A stretch of 35,290 bases of DNA, taken from contig JADGOF010000002.1 in the NCBI GenBank assembly GCA_017883105.1, positions 1 to 35,290 of the forward strand, given 5' to 3'. A model generated the notes under the pieces. That model did no database searches. It was not told the origin of the DNA and saw only the letters and a program-made list of their open reading frames with translations. Positions 16,877 to 25,825 of this stretch are shown here, in pieces. The position numbers and the translations under genes are program-made. Every line of letters begins with the position of its first letter. Within the stretch, counting starts at the first letter, position 1. The stretch comes from Acidimicrobiales bacterium. Its GTDB lineage: Bacteria; Actinomycetota; Acidimicrobiia; Acidimicrobiales; RAAP-2.

Positions 16877-18484
16877 ATGGAGCCAATCGACTATGCATCG
16901 GCGCTTCGGCGCAGTTGGCGACTGCTGGTGGGGCTGGGCCTGCTCTTCGGCATCATCGCCGCGCTGATTCCGGTGAGCGGGAAGGTTGCCCATCCCACCT
17001 GGTACGGATTTCCATGGCGCGCCATCACCGTGGTCGGCTCCGCCCCGGCAGGAGGCTCCGTACTGGGCGGCAGTGTGACCGGTGCGCAGATCAGCTTCTA
17101 CGCGACGAGCGCCTCCGTCGAGCAGACCACCGCCTCGGCCGTGGGAATCGACCCGAACGTCTATTACCTGCGTGGACTGTTTTCGGCGGCCGTTGTGCCC
17201 CCTCCCCCCGGGTCACCGAAGAGGGCACAGTCGAACCAAGTCAGGCTCACTGCGAGCGGATCGACCTCTGGGAATGCCGTTGATCTGGCCAACGCCTGGG
17301 CCCAGGCGTTGGACGACAAGCTCACCTCCGTGGCCACCGATCGCCAGAAGGGACAGGCCTCGGGCTCGACTCCGAGCACCGGGTACCAAGTGATTCAAGA
17401 CGCCGTGAGTGGAGTGCGACTCCCGTCGACGATCCGCACGAGTGCAGGACAGGCCGGAAGTCGCAAGGTCCGAGGACTCGTGGGATTGGCAGTTGGTCTG
17501 GCCCTGGGGGCAGCCATCGTCTTATTGCGTGAACTTCTGGACAAGCGATTGCGCAGTGTGGCTCGGGCCGCGTCGACGTTCGACTATCCGGTGGTGGCAG
17601 AGATCCCGATCGTCGAGAGTGCAGACGGGACGCCCGAACAGGGACTGGTGGTGGTGGCCGATCCGACCTCACCCGCCGCAGAGGCCTACCGGATGCTTCG
17701 GATGTCAGTGCTCTTCGAACGGCTGGCACCCACCTCGATCCCGACCAGCGCCTTCGACTACCTCATGCAGGGCGGCAAGGGGAGCTCATCACCCGCCATC
17801 GATCCGACCGAACTGCTTCCCGCCCCGGGACCAGGTGCGCGCAAGGTCGTACTCGTCGTGTCACCCGGCACCGAGCCTACCCGCCCTCAGGTCGCCGCAA
17901 ATCTGGCCGCGGCCTACGCCGAGGCGGGTCAGCGGGTCATTGTCATCAGCACCGCGGACATCGAGGTGGGTGGTCTCGGTGAGGTGGGCGGCAACGCCAA
18001 CGGTGAGATCAGACCGGAGGACGTCGAGTCCCGCCTGGAGCCATCGAGCGTCGAGCACCTCTCCAGCCTGAAGCTTCGGCACTTCATCGACAACAGTGGC
18101 CAACTGGTGGATCGGGCCCCCGCGGTGCTCGATGCGGCACGGAGCCTCTCGGACGTGGTCATCATAGAGACCCTGCCCCTCCTGGCCGTCCACCATGCGG
18201 AGGCGCTTGCGCACGCCGTCGACGTGGTGCTGGTGGTCGGCGAGTGCGGGTCGACCACGTTCGATGACGCTCGACGGTCCGGTGACCTCCTCCGGCGGAT
18301 CAGTGCACCGGTGTTGGGCGTCGTTCTGACCAACGTACGCCTCGAACGCCGCTCGCTCCGTCGGACGCTGCCCCGCCCCGAGGCGGAGTCGGTTGCCGTG
18401 ACGTCGACTGATGGGGAAGCGACCGACCCGGTCGACCCCGGACTGTCCGCGGCGGGCGCCGCGACGACGCACTTCCAGGCCTGA
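16877..18484 (+). CDS. Wzz/chain-length-determinant-like protein fused to a degenerate BY-kinase (CpsD-like) domain
   Basis: MEPIDYASALRRSWRLLVGLGLLFG TM1, RGLVGLAVGLALGAAIVLLRELLDKRLRS TM2, AEAYRMLRMSVLFE, VVLVVSPGTEPTRPQVAANLAAAYAEAGQRVIVIST; ATG 16877 with GGGAGTGGGAG RBS. Confidence 0.8.
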   Translation: MEPIDYASALRRSWRLLVGLGLLFGIIAALIPVSGKVAHPTWYGFPWRAITVVGSAPAGGSVLGGSVTGAQISFYATSASVEQTTASAVGIDPNVYYLRGLFSAAVVPPPPGSPKRAQSNQVRLTASGSTSGNAVDLANAWAQALDDKLTSVATDRQKGQASGSTPSTGYQVIQDAVSGVRLPSTIRTSAGQAGSRKVRGLVGLAVGLALGAAIVLLRELLDKRLRSVARAASTFDYPVVAEIPIVESADGTPEQGLVVVADPTSPAAEAYRMLRMSVLFERLAPTSIPTSAFDYLMQGGKGSSSPAIDPTELLPAPGPGARKVVLVVSPGTEPTRPQVAANLAAAYAEAGQRVIVISTADIEVGGLGEVGGNANGEIRPEDVESRLEPSSVEHLSSLKLRHFIDNSGQLVDRAPAVLDAARSLSDVVIIETLPLLAVHHAEALAHAVDVVLVVGECGSTTFDDARRSGDLLRRISAPVLGVVLTNVRLERRSLRRTLPRPEAESVAVTSTDGEATDPVDPGLSAAGAATTHFQA

Positions 18485-18506
18485 CACCGGCGAACGGGTC
18501 GGTCCC

Positions 18507-19841
18507 ATGCTGCATGCAGTCCAGCTCCCGTCCGAGCCGTTCGTTGCCCTCATCGTTGCGGGCGTTCTCTTCGGGCTCGGCCGGGTCATCATCCAACGGG
18601 TGGCATTCGCCGAGGACAACCCGTGGCTGGTGAGGATCATGACGATCGGCCTGGTCCTCCACCTGTTTGCCGCATTCGCTCAGATCTTCGTTGTCGATCA
18701 CCTCTACCACGGTGTCGCTGACTGGACGAGATACACGCACCAGGGCGCGCTCCTGGCCCCCGACTTCCGCCACTTCAACTTCACCCTGGCCGGTGCCAAT
18801 GTCCGCCAGATCGTCAACGACGGATCTGTAAGCATCGCCACCGGCATCGTGATGACCCTCGTAGGGGTCAACTTGCTGGCCACGTTCCTCGTGTTCAGCT
18901 GGCTCTCCTTCATCGGGACCATCTTCTTCTACCGCGCCTTCAGCCTCACCTTCGCGGGCGCCAACACCCGCCGCTATGCGTTGATGCTGTTCCTGCTTCC
19001 GTCGCTGATCTTCTGGACGGCCGACGTGAGCAAGGAATCGATCATGATGTTCGGCCTCGGGCTCACTGCCTACGGTGCCGCGAAGATCTTTGCTCGCCGG
19101 CGGGGCGGCTTCTCGTTGGTCGTGCCCGGTGTGGCCATCGGTTACTACATTCGGCCCAACGAGCTTATCTTGGTGTTGGCCGGCTTCTCCCTGGCGATGA
19201 TGGTCCCTACCGCGGCATCCCGACGGACCTTCGGCGGACTTCGACGCCTGGCGGGGCTCGCGTTCCTCTTCTCGCTCTTGGGCCTGGCGGTGTACCTGAC
19301 ACTGCACTACCTGCACGGCGGTGCCGGCGGGAAGATATCCCTGCAGCAGACCAACGCCAACAATCAGGGGGTGGGTCTCGGATTCGGGAGCAGTGGCGTG
19401 CCGTATTCGACCAACCTGGTGACCTTCCCACGTGACATCTACGAAGTGCTGTTCAATCCTTTGCCGATCAAGGCTCATGGCACCAGCCAGCTGGTGGCTG
19501 CGCTGGAGAACACGGTGCTCATCGGTCTGATCCTGATGTCCCTCCGCCAATTGCGGATGGTGCCGCGTGCTGCGTTCGCCCGCCCCTACGTGATGCTCTG
19601 TACGGTCTACAGCGGTGCTTTTCTCTATACCTTCGCCGCACTCGGAAACCTGGGCCTCATCGAGCGCGAGCGGGTCATGCTGTTGCCGTTCCTCTTGGTC
19701 CTGCTGTGTGTTCCGCGCGCACCCCGAGGTTCGCCTCCTCGTTATGAATGGGAGCTGCGCCGGCGGGTCCGCCTCCAGGTGAGGCGGGCGGCCGAACGGA
19801 TGAGTGGCCGCTCCGGCGGCTTGGCTCCGGCGGGCAGGTAG
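18507..19841 (+). CDS. polytopic membrane protein, candidate polysaccharide polymerase (Wzy/EpsG-like)
   Basis: Many TM helices; YIRPNELILVLAGFSLAM and GLIERERVMLLPFLLVLL resemble exopolysaccharide polymerase-like proteins; follows the Wzz-like gene. Confidence 0.6.
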   Translation: MLHAVQLPSEPFVALIVAGVLFGLGRVIIQRVAFAEDNPWLVRIMTIGLVLHLFAAFAQIFVVDHLYHGVADWTRYTHQGALLAPDFRHFNFTLAGANVRQIVNDGSVSIATGIVMTLVGVNLLATFLVFSWLSFIGTIFFYRAFSLTFAGANTRRYALMLFLLPSLIFWTADVSKESIMMFGLGLTAYGAAKIFARRRGGFSLVVPGVAIGYYIRPNELILVLAGFSLAMMVPTAASRRTFGGLRRLAGLAFLFSLLGLAVYLTLHYLHGGAGGKISLQQTNANNQGVGLGFGSSGVPYSTNLVTFPRDIYEVLFNPLPIKAHGTSQLVAALENTVLIGLILMSLRQLRMVPRAAFARPYVMLCTVYSGAFLYTFAALGNLGLIERERVMLLPFLLVLLCVPRAPRGSPPRYEWELRRRVRLQVRRAAERMSGRSGGLAPAGR

Positions 19842-19852
19842 GCGCCGGCGGG

Positions 19853-20731
19853 CTACTGCTCGAACGTGTAGGTCTGCAACGTGGGGTGCTTTTCGATGAG
19901 CCGCTCTACGCCGTGCCGTTCGTCCGCCGTCCACTCGACGGCGTCGCGGCTCCGGTTCGTGCTCGGCCAGACAAGACCGGCACAGGACTCGAGGTAAGTG
20001 GCACTTGGCTCGACCTCGAGGAACCGGCAGATGTCGGCAAGAGCCGGGCCGGGGCTTGCCGCGAACGTCTCGTAGTGCACGTCCAGCAGCTCCGCCGGTT
20101 CGAGGAGTGGCCGAACCACGTGGACTGCATCGCAGATCTGTGCGTACCACGCGGTGGCATCGGTCAAGGACATCTTGTGACGGCGGGCCTCGGTGGCGAT
20201 GTTGTCGAACGGGTTCCGGGTCACGTGAATGACCCTGATGGGTACCTTGACGACCAGACGGAGCCGATCCAGGAGTTCGGGCTGCTTGGCAATCTGGAGC
20301 ACGGAGGATCTCGCCCGCTTGTCGCCGATCACCCGTAGGCGTTCGAACTGCCCCTGAAACTGATCGGGCACTTGGTACTGGTAGCCGGACCAGGTCCGGC
20401 CCATCGTGCCGAAATGCTCGTCTCGCCGGAGGATCAGTGAGAAGAGCTGAGTGCGGCGGAATCCGTGCCTCAGGTAGCTGACGGCGTCGAGCTCGTGCGA
20501 AATCACGACTTCGGGATGAGCGTTGAGGACGGCCCCGATCAGCGTGGCACCGCTCCGCGAATAGCCGATGAAGAAGCAGAAGCGCTCCAGGTCGGAGAAG
20601 GCCGGGTTTCGACGGGCGTGCAGTGCGGACGACAGGTACAACGCCGCCCACTCCCGCCCACCACGGGGGTCGCGAAGGCCGTTCCGCACCGGACGGGGAA
20701 GCCGCCGTTCGGGTGATGGCGAGCCAGTCAT
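19853..20731 (-). CDS. sulfotransferase family protein (ST2)
   Basis: FFIGYSRSGATLIGAVLNAHPEVVISHE PAPS loop; VIHVTRNPFDNIATEARRH 3'-phosphate motif. Confidence 0.85.
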   Translation of the reverse strand: MTGSPSPERRLPRPVRNGLRDPRGGREWAALYLSSALHARRNPAFSDLERFCFFIGYSRSGATLIGAVLNAHPEVVISHELDAVSYLRHGFRRTQLFSLILRRDEHFGTMGRTWSGYQYQVPDQFQGQFERLRVIGDKRARSSVLQIAKQPELLDRLRLVVKVPIRVIHVTRNPFDNIATEARRHKMSLTDATAWYAQICDAVHVVRPLLEPAELLDVHYETFAASPGPALADICRFLEVEPSATYLESCAGLVWPSTNRSRDAVEWTADERHGVERLIEKHPTLQTYTFEQ

Positions 20732-20846
20732 CGGACGGTATCCGTCGTCGTCATCAGGGCGGAGGCTATCGGAGATCTCGGCTCGCTCGATGGGGGAGCA
20801 GTGCACCGGCGGAACCGGCGGCACCGGCCGTCCGACGGGGCGACCG

Positions 20847-21998
20847 TCATGTCGGTTCCGGTCGGGAACGGCCGGCGTCCAGAAGCGGTGCGAGGATCGC
20901 CATCCATTGTTCCCCCACTGCCTCCATGCTGAAATGCTTCAGGCAATGCTGTCTGGCTGCCCGCCCCATCGCCGACCGGAGTCCGGGGTCGTCGATCAAC
21001 CTGGCGGTGGCCGCAATCATGCCCGATAGGTCGTCGACGCCGACGATGAAGCCGGTCTCGCCGTCCTTCACGATCGTTCCCACGCCGGGGGCGGCGGTGG
21101 CCACCACCGGCAGGCCCGACAGGCCGGCTTCGATGAGTACGCCGGGCATGCCCTCACCGGCGGGGCGGCTGGGAAAGACCAGGGCATCGGCTCGCTGCAT
21201 CTGCTCAGCCACATCGGAGCGTGTGCCGAGCAGCTCCACGTCCGCTGCTCCCGCCGGCCCTGCCACCTTGTCACGGAGGGGCCCGTCCCCGATGAGCTCG
21301 GCCCGCAGTGTCCTTCCCTCGGCCCGAAGCGCGGCGACCACCTCGACGAAACGGTCAGGCCGCTTGCCGGTGGTCAGCGCGCCGACGAACATGAGGAGCG
21401 GTCGGATCGACTCGCCGTCTCCGCGCCGAGGGTGGAAGACCTCCGGATCGCGACCGTTGGGGGCCAGCGCCACCCGCTCGGGTGGTAACCCGAATCTGGT
21501 GACGCACTCTTCGAGGACCTCCGCTCCCTCGGCGGCCACCACCTCGGGCCGTGCCACAAGATGCTTCCAGAGCCGGAACTGCAGACGGCGATCCGAGCCG
21601 GAGTAGGTACCGATCGCGTAGTAGACCAGCGGCCGCCGGCGGCCGAGCATGGCGGGCACCAGGTACTTCAACGGCTCGCTCCCATGGGCTACGACGACCG
21701 CGGGGGCGAAGTCTGCCAGGGCGGCCCGGAGCCGAATGGCCAGGCGTAGGTTGAATCCCTCCGCTGGGGCGGATCCTCCGGGGTGGTCCAGTGAGAAGTC
21801 GGTCGCCACCCCGGCCGGCCCGTCGAACAGGCTGAGGACCCGGTGGTTCCGGACCCCCGGCGAGTCGAGATGGTCTGCCAGTGCCCGCGCCTCGCGCTGG
21901 GCGCCGCGGGCAAGCTGTGTCGGGATCACGTGGAGCACCAACGGGACGCCTTCCGGGCGTCCGGCCGCGTTGATCGCTTCATTCGTGTGCTCGGTCAT
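20847..21998 (-). CDS. glycosyltransferase family 4 protein
   Basis: LLMFVGALTTGKRPDRFVEVVAAL, VELLGTRSDVAEQMQRADALVFPSRPAGEGMPGVLIEAGLSGLPVVAT; ATG 21998. Confidence 0.88.
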   Translation of the reverse strand: MTEHTNEAINAAGRPEGVPLVLHVIPTQLARGAQREARALADHLDSPGVRNHRVLSLFDGPAGVATDFSLDHPGGSAPAEGFNLRLAIRLRAALADFAPAVVVAHGSEPLKYLVPAMLGRRRPLVYYAIGTYSGSDRRLQFRLWKHLVARPEVVAAEGAEVLEECVTRFGLPPERVALAPNGRDPEVFHPRRGDGESIRPLLMFVGALTTGKRPDRFVEVVAALRAEGRTLRAELIGDGPLRDKVAGPAGAADVELLGTRSDVAEQMQRADALVFPSRPAGEGMPGVLIEAGLSGLPVVATAAPGVGTIVKDGETGFIVGVDDLSGMIAATARLIDDPGLRSAMGRAARQHCLKHFSMEAVGEQWMAILAPLLDAGRSRPEPT

Positions 21999-22155
21999 CT
22001 GCGGGCCCCCTGCCCCCACCGGCCGATCCGGCCTTGAGACCCTAGCAGTCGTATCCAACGCATCCCTCCGGTACCATCGACCAGATTCGGGGAGGACGAC
22101 AGGCTGCTTCAGCTGGGCTTCTCGAGGAGCAATGCTGCCGACCTGAGGGACGTTG

Positions 22156-23385
22156 ATGAGAACCCTGATGATAGCCGGTGAGTATCCCTGGCCCGAGGAC
22201 ACAGGCTCCCGAATTCGCTTGGCCATGGTGCTGCGCGGCCTCCGACGCTGTGGTCCTACGGAGCTCTTCTCCGTCGTCTCGAAGTTCCGCACCGACTTCG
22301 ACCCTCCGGACAAGTCGCTGGGTCTGACCAAGGTGGGTCGGGTGGGTTTCGACAATCGACCAGCCACGGGCATCCGCCTGATCCCCACTCTGGCTCGTCC
22401 TTCGATGCCGATCGGGATGCCTTGGCGGGACCGGCAGCTGGTGCAGGCAGCCCTGGCCCGGTTCACCTCGGGAAGCTACGACCTGATCTGGGTCTTCGGA
22501 GCTCGACCCTGGGTGCTGGCCGGTGAGCAGGCGTCCGCTCCGACCATCCTCGACCTCGTCGACCTCGAGGACCAGAAGATCACGGCCCGGCTCGCTGTGC
22601 CCGGTCCGCCGGCGTCCGGGCCGGTGGAGTGGTTGCGGCGCACAGTGGGCACCCTGGTGTCCGAAGAGGAGGTCCGACGCTGGCAGAGGTTGCATCGTCA
22701 GGCGAGTAGGCGTGCATCGGCCACAGTGGTGTGCAGCCTGCTCGACGCGGAGCGGGCCACGGCCAACGGAGTCATGAAGGTGGAGGTCATCCCCAACGGG
22801 TACCCCGACATCGAGCATCCTGCCGGTCGGGTCGTGGTCGGTTCCCCCCCGATCGTGCTGTTCCAGGGCCTCTTGAGCTACCCCCCGAATGTCGAGGCCG
22901 CCCGGCTGTTGACCCAGGAGGTGGGCCCGGCGCTGCGAGCGCTCGTGCCCGCGGCCCAGATTCGGCTGGTCGGAACCCACGACCCGGGATTGATGGCATT
23001 GCACGATCCGCCACGGGTGACTGTCGTGGGTCGGGTACCGGACATGACCGACGAGTTGGCACGTGCCGATGTCGTGGTGGTCCCGATTCGCTACGGAAGT
23101 GGCACCCGCCTGAAGATCCTGGAGGCGTTCGCCCACCGACTGCCCGTGGCGTCGACGACCCTCGGTGCGGAAGGCCTGGGCGCAGAAGACGGTGTGCACC
23201 TGCTCCTCGGAGACAGCGCGCCGGCGCTGGCTGACGCCTGCGCTCGACTGCTCACGGAGCCCGGGCTCCGTGAGGCGATCGCCGAGCACGCCCACGCGCT
23301 CTTCGTCGAACGATTCCGGACCGACGTGGTCGAGGAGCGGGTCAGCCATCTCGCGCGCGAGGTGGTGGAACGTTCGTCCTCCTGA
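22156..23385 (+). CDS. glycosyltransferase family 4 protein
   Basis: VIPNGYPD, VVGRVPDMTDELARADVVVVPIRYGSGTRLKILEAFAHRLPVAST. Confidence 0.88.
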   Translation: MRTLMIAGEYPWPEDTGSRIRLAMVLRGLRRCGPTELFSVVSKFRTDFDPPDKSLGLTKVGRVGFDNRPATGIRLIPTLARPSMPIGMPWRDRQLVQAALARFTSGSYDLIWVFGARPWVLAGEQASAPTILDLVDLEDQKITARLAVPGPPASGPVEWLRRTVGTLVSEEEVRRWQRLHRQASRRASATVVCSLLDAERATANGVMKVEVIPNGYPDIEHPAGRVVVGSPPIVLFQGLLSYPPNVEAARLLTQEVGPALRALVPAAQIRLVGTHDPGLMALHDPPRVTVVGRVPDMTDELARADVVVVPIRYGSGTRLKILEAFAHRLPVASTTLGAEGLGAEDGVHLLLGDSAPALADACARLLTEPGLREAIAEHAHALFVERFRTDVVEERVSHLAREVVERSSS

Positions 23386-23446
23386 CCCGTCGGGATCTTC
23401 TCCCCCCAACCACCGGTTTCGGCTGCATCGCGTAGCATGCCCTCCG

Positions 23447-24514
23447 ATGGAAGTCCTCGCGCTCTATCTCCCGCAGTTCCACCCGATTCCGGAGAACGAC
23501 ACGTGGTGGGGCAAGGGCTTCACCGAGTGGACCAATGTCGCCAAGGCGCGCCCGCTCTACCGTGGCCATGCACAGCCGCGCCTCCCTGCCGACCTCGGCT
23601 TCTACGATCTTCGGGTCAGCGAGACCCGGGAGGCCCAGGCCGACCTGGCCCGGCGGTACGGGGTCACCGGCTTCTGCTACTGGCACTACTGGTTCGCGGG
23701 CCATCGCCTCCTCCAACGCCCGTTCGACGAGGTGCTGTCCTCGGGAACGCCCGACTTCCCATTCTGCGTCGCATGGGCCAATCAGACATGGTCGGGAATC
23801 TGGCACGGAGCGCCCGACCGGGTCCTCATCGAGCAGACCTATCCGGGTCCGGAGGACGATCTCGAGCACTTCTCCTACCTGAGGCAGGCCTTCGAAGATC
23901 CCCGGTATGTGAGGATCGCAGATCGACCCCTCCTGTTCGTCTACCAACCGGGCGGGCTCCCCGATCCGGCGCGCTTCGTCGAGCGTTGGCAGAAGATGGC
24001 CCACGATGCCGGGCTCGGTGGGCTGTACCTGGTCGCTTCGCTCGGTGAGTCCGACTATGCCTCACACGTGGAGGACGGGTTCGACGCCGCGGTCTACTTC
24101 CACCTCCCGTTCGGCCGGGACTGGGCTACCCGAGTCCGCGAGCGCATGCTCGCTACGGGCCTCGCCCGCGGCCCGAAGCGCTATCCCTACTCGGAGGCAC
24201 CCGTTACACCTCCTTCCTCTCTCGGGGGACGCATCTTCCCGAGCGTGTACCCCAACTGGGACAACACCCCGCGCCTGGGCCGACGGGGATTCGTAGCGGA
24301 AGGGTCGACACCCGAGCGCTTCGGCGCCCAGGTGCACCGTGCCATCGAGATCGCGGAAGCCAATCCGCCCGGTGAGCAGGTCCTGGTCATCAAGTCGTGG
24401 AACGAGTGGGCCGAGGGAAACTATCTGGAACCCGACCGGGAGTTCGGCTTGGGTCGCCTGAAGGCTCTGGCCAACCAGCTCGCTCCACCCCCAGTTGCCG
24501 GTCCGGGCCGTTGA
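23447..24514 (+). CDS. WbsX-like / GH99-like domain protein
   Basis: ALYLPQFHPIPENDTWWGKGFTEWTNVAKARPLYRGHAQPRLPADLGFYDLR and KSWNEWAEGNYLEPD are characteristic of WbsX-like proteins; ATG 23447 chosen over ORF-track start 23165. Confidence 0.9.
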   Translation: MEVLALYLPQFHPIPENDTWWGKGFTEWTNVAKARPLYRGHAQPRLPADLGFYDLRVSETREAQADLARRYGVTGFCYWHYWFAGHRLLQRPFDEVLSSGTPDFPFCVAWANQTWSGIWHGAPDRVLIEQTYPGPEDDLEHFSYLRQAFEDPRYVRIADRPLLFVYQPGGLPDPARFVERWQKMAHDAGLGGLYLVASLGESDYASHVEDGFDAAVYFHLPFGRDWATRVRERMLATGLARGPKRYPYSEAPVTPPSSLGGRIFPSVYPNWDNTPRLGRRGFVAEGSTPERFGAQVHRAIEIAEANPPGEQVLVIKSWNEWAEGNYLEPDREFGLGRLKALANQLAPPPVAGPGR

Positions 24515-24527
24515 GCGGATTGGCCGG

Positions 24528-25697
24528 TTACGGAGTGCGACCGACCAGTCGGCGGTAGATGTCCTCGATCTCACCGCTGGCCCTGGCGATGTCGAACCTG
24601 GCGCTGTCCGCCATGGCTTGTCGGCTGAGTCGATCACGCAGGTCAGGGTCGACACAGACCCGTTCGAGGGCATCGGCGAGAGCCACCGGATCCCCGGGTG
24701 GGACGATCAGCCCGTTGACCCCGTCGGTCACCACTTGGGGAACACCCCCCACGGCTGTGGCGATGATGGTGGCCCCCACGCTTGCTGCCTCCATCAAGGC
24801 CACCGGAAGACCTTCCTGGTGGGAAGCGAGCACGAAGACGTCAGCGGCGGTCATCAGACGGAGCGCATCACCGCGGTGGCCTAGGAATTGGAAACGCTCG
24901 CCCAGTCCGAGGCGCTTGTGGATCTCGGAGAGCTCCGTTTCCATCGAGCCCTGACCGGCTGCCGCTAATCGGATGGGCAGGTCCCGCCCGATGACGAGGC
25001 GGGCCGCCTCGAGCAGTACGTCGTAGCCCTTCTCCGATCGTAGGTTGGCCACGGTGACCGCAAGAAGTTCCCCGGGACCCAGTCCGAGTTCGGTTCGAAC
25101 CTGGTGGCGGATCTCTTGGCGTTGCTCGACCATCGCCTGGGAAAGCGAGAGGTTCACGCCGTGTACGACCACCTGGGCATTGGCCTGCAGCGACCGGGGG
25201 AGCGCGTCGTACGCGGCCCCGGAAACGGCTACGAGCGCCTGATCGGACGACACGGTGGAGCGGTTGAGGATCTTGACCAGCACGGCGGCCTTGTTCCACA
25301 GGCTGTGCTCGGTGTAGAGGGTGATCGGCCGATTGCCCCGGCCCAGCGAGGCGATCACCAGCCGACCGAGCGCGGCGCTGTAGGGCAGGTGGAAGTGGAC
25401 GATGTCGAAGTTGCCGGCACGGAGCAGACGACGGTACGCGGCCATCCACCGGAGATCCCAATTCTTGGTGGCGCCGAGCCGGTGCACCGAACTTCCCGTG
25501 GCCTGGACGTCGGCCACCAGGGCATCCTCGGAATCAAGAATATAGGCGACCTCGTAGTCGAACTCTCCTCGGTCGCCGGAGGCCACGAGGTCGGATAGCA
25601 GTCGCTCGGCGCCTCCCGGTCCGAGGCCCTTGATGGTCAAGAGGACTCGGATCCGGACCGGCGTCTCGGGTGTTGGGGGATTTCCTGGCGCCGGCAC
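24528..25697 (-). CDS. glycosyltransferase family 4 protein
   Basis: GLGPGGAERLL, VANLRSEKGYDVLLEAARLV, LMTAADVFVLASHQEGLPVALMEAASVGATIIAT; GTG start. Confidence 0.9.
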   Translation of the reverse strand: MPAPGNPPTPETPVRIRVLLTIKGLGPGGAERLLSDLVASGDRGEFDYEVAYILDSEDALVADVQATGSSVHRLGATKNWDLRWMAAYRRLLRAGNFDIVHFHLPYSAALGRLVIASLGRGNRPITLYTEHSLWNKAAVLVKILNRSTVSSDQALVAVSGAAYDALPRSLQANAQVVVHGVNLSLSQAMVEQRQEIRHQVRTELGLGPGELLAVTVANLRSEKGYDVLLEAARLVIGRDLPIRLAAAGQGSMETELSEIHKRLGLGERFQFLGHRGDALRLMTAADVFVLASHQEGLPVALMEAASVGATIIATAVGGVPQVVTDGVNGLIVPPGDPVALADALERVCVDPDLRDRLSRQAMADSARFDIARASGEIEDIYRRLVGRTP

Positions 25698-25825
25698 GGA
25701 GTGATGTTAGCGGTGGGTCTGGCGGTCCGATGTCGTTGCGGGCAGGTGTCCCGCGGTACAGTATTTCCCCGCACGAGGATTGGATCCAGCCTGGGACAGA
25801 AGGCTGAGGGGGGTAGAGTCAACCG

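Noticed and set aside
18300-20651. 783-aa minus-strand ORF
   Set aside because: Shadow ORF in high-GC DNA: overlaps the polymerase-like gene on the opposite strand and ST2 in another frame; Arg/Gly/Glu/His-rich low-complexity translation with no domain.
25737-25765. GCGGG-N7-CCCGC inverted repeat near TACAGTAT upstream of the Wzm-like gene
   Set aside because: Only 5-bp arms in GC-rich DNA; expected often by chance.
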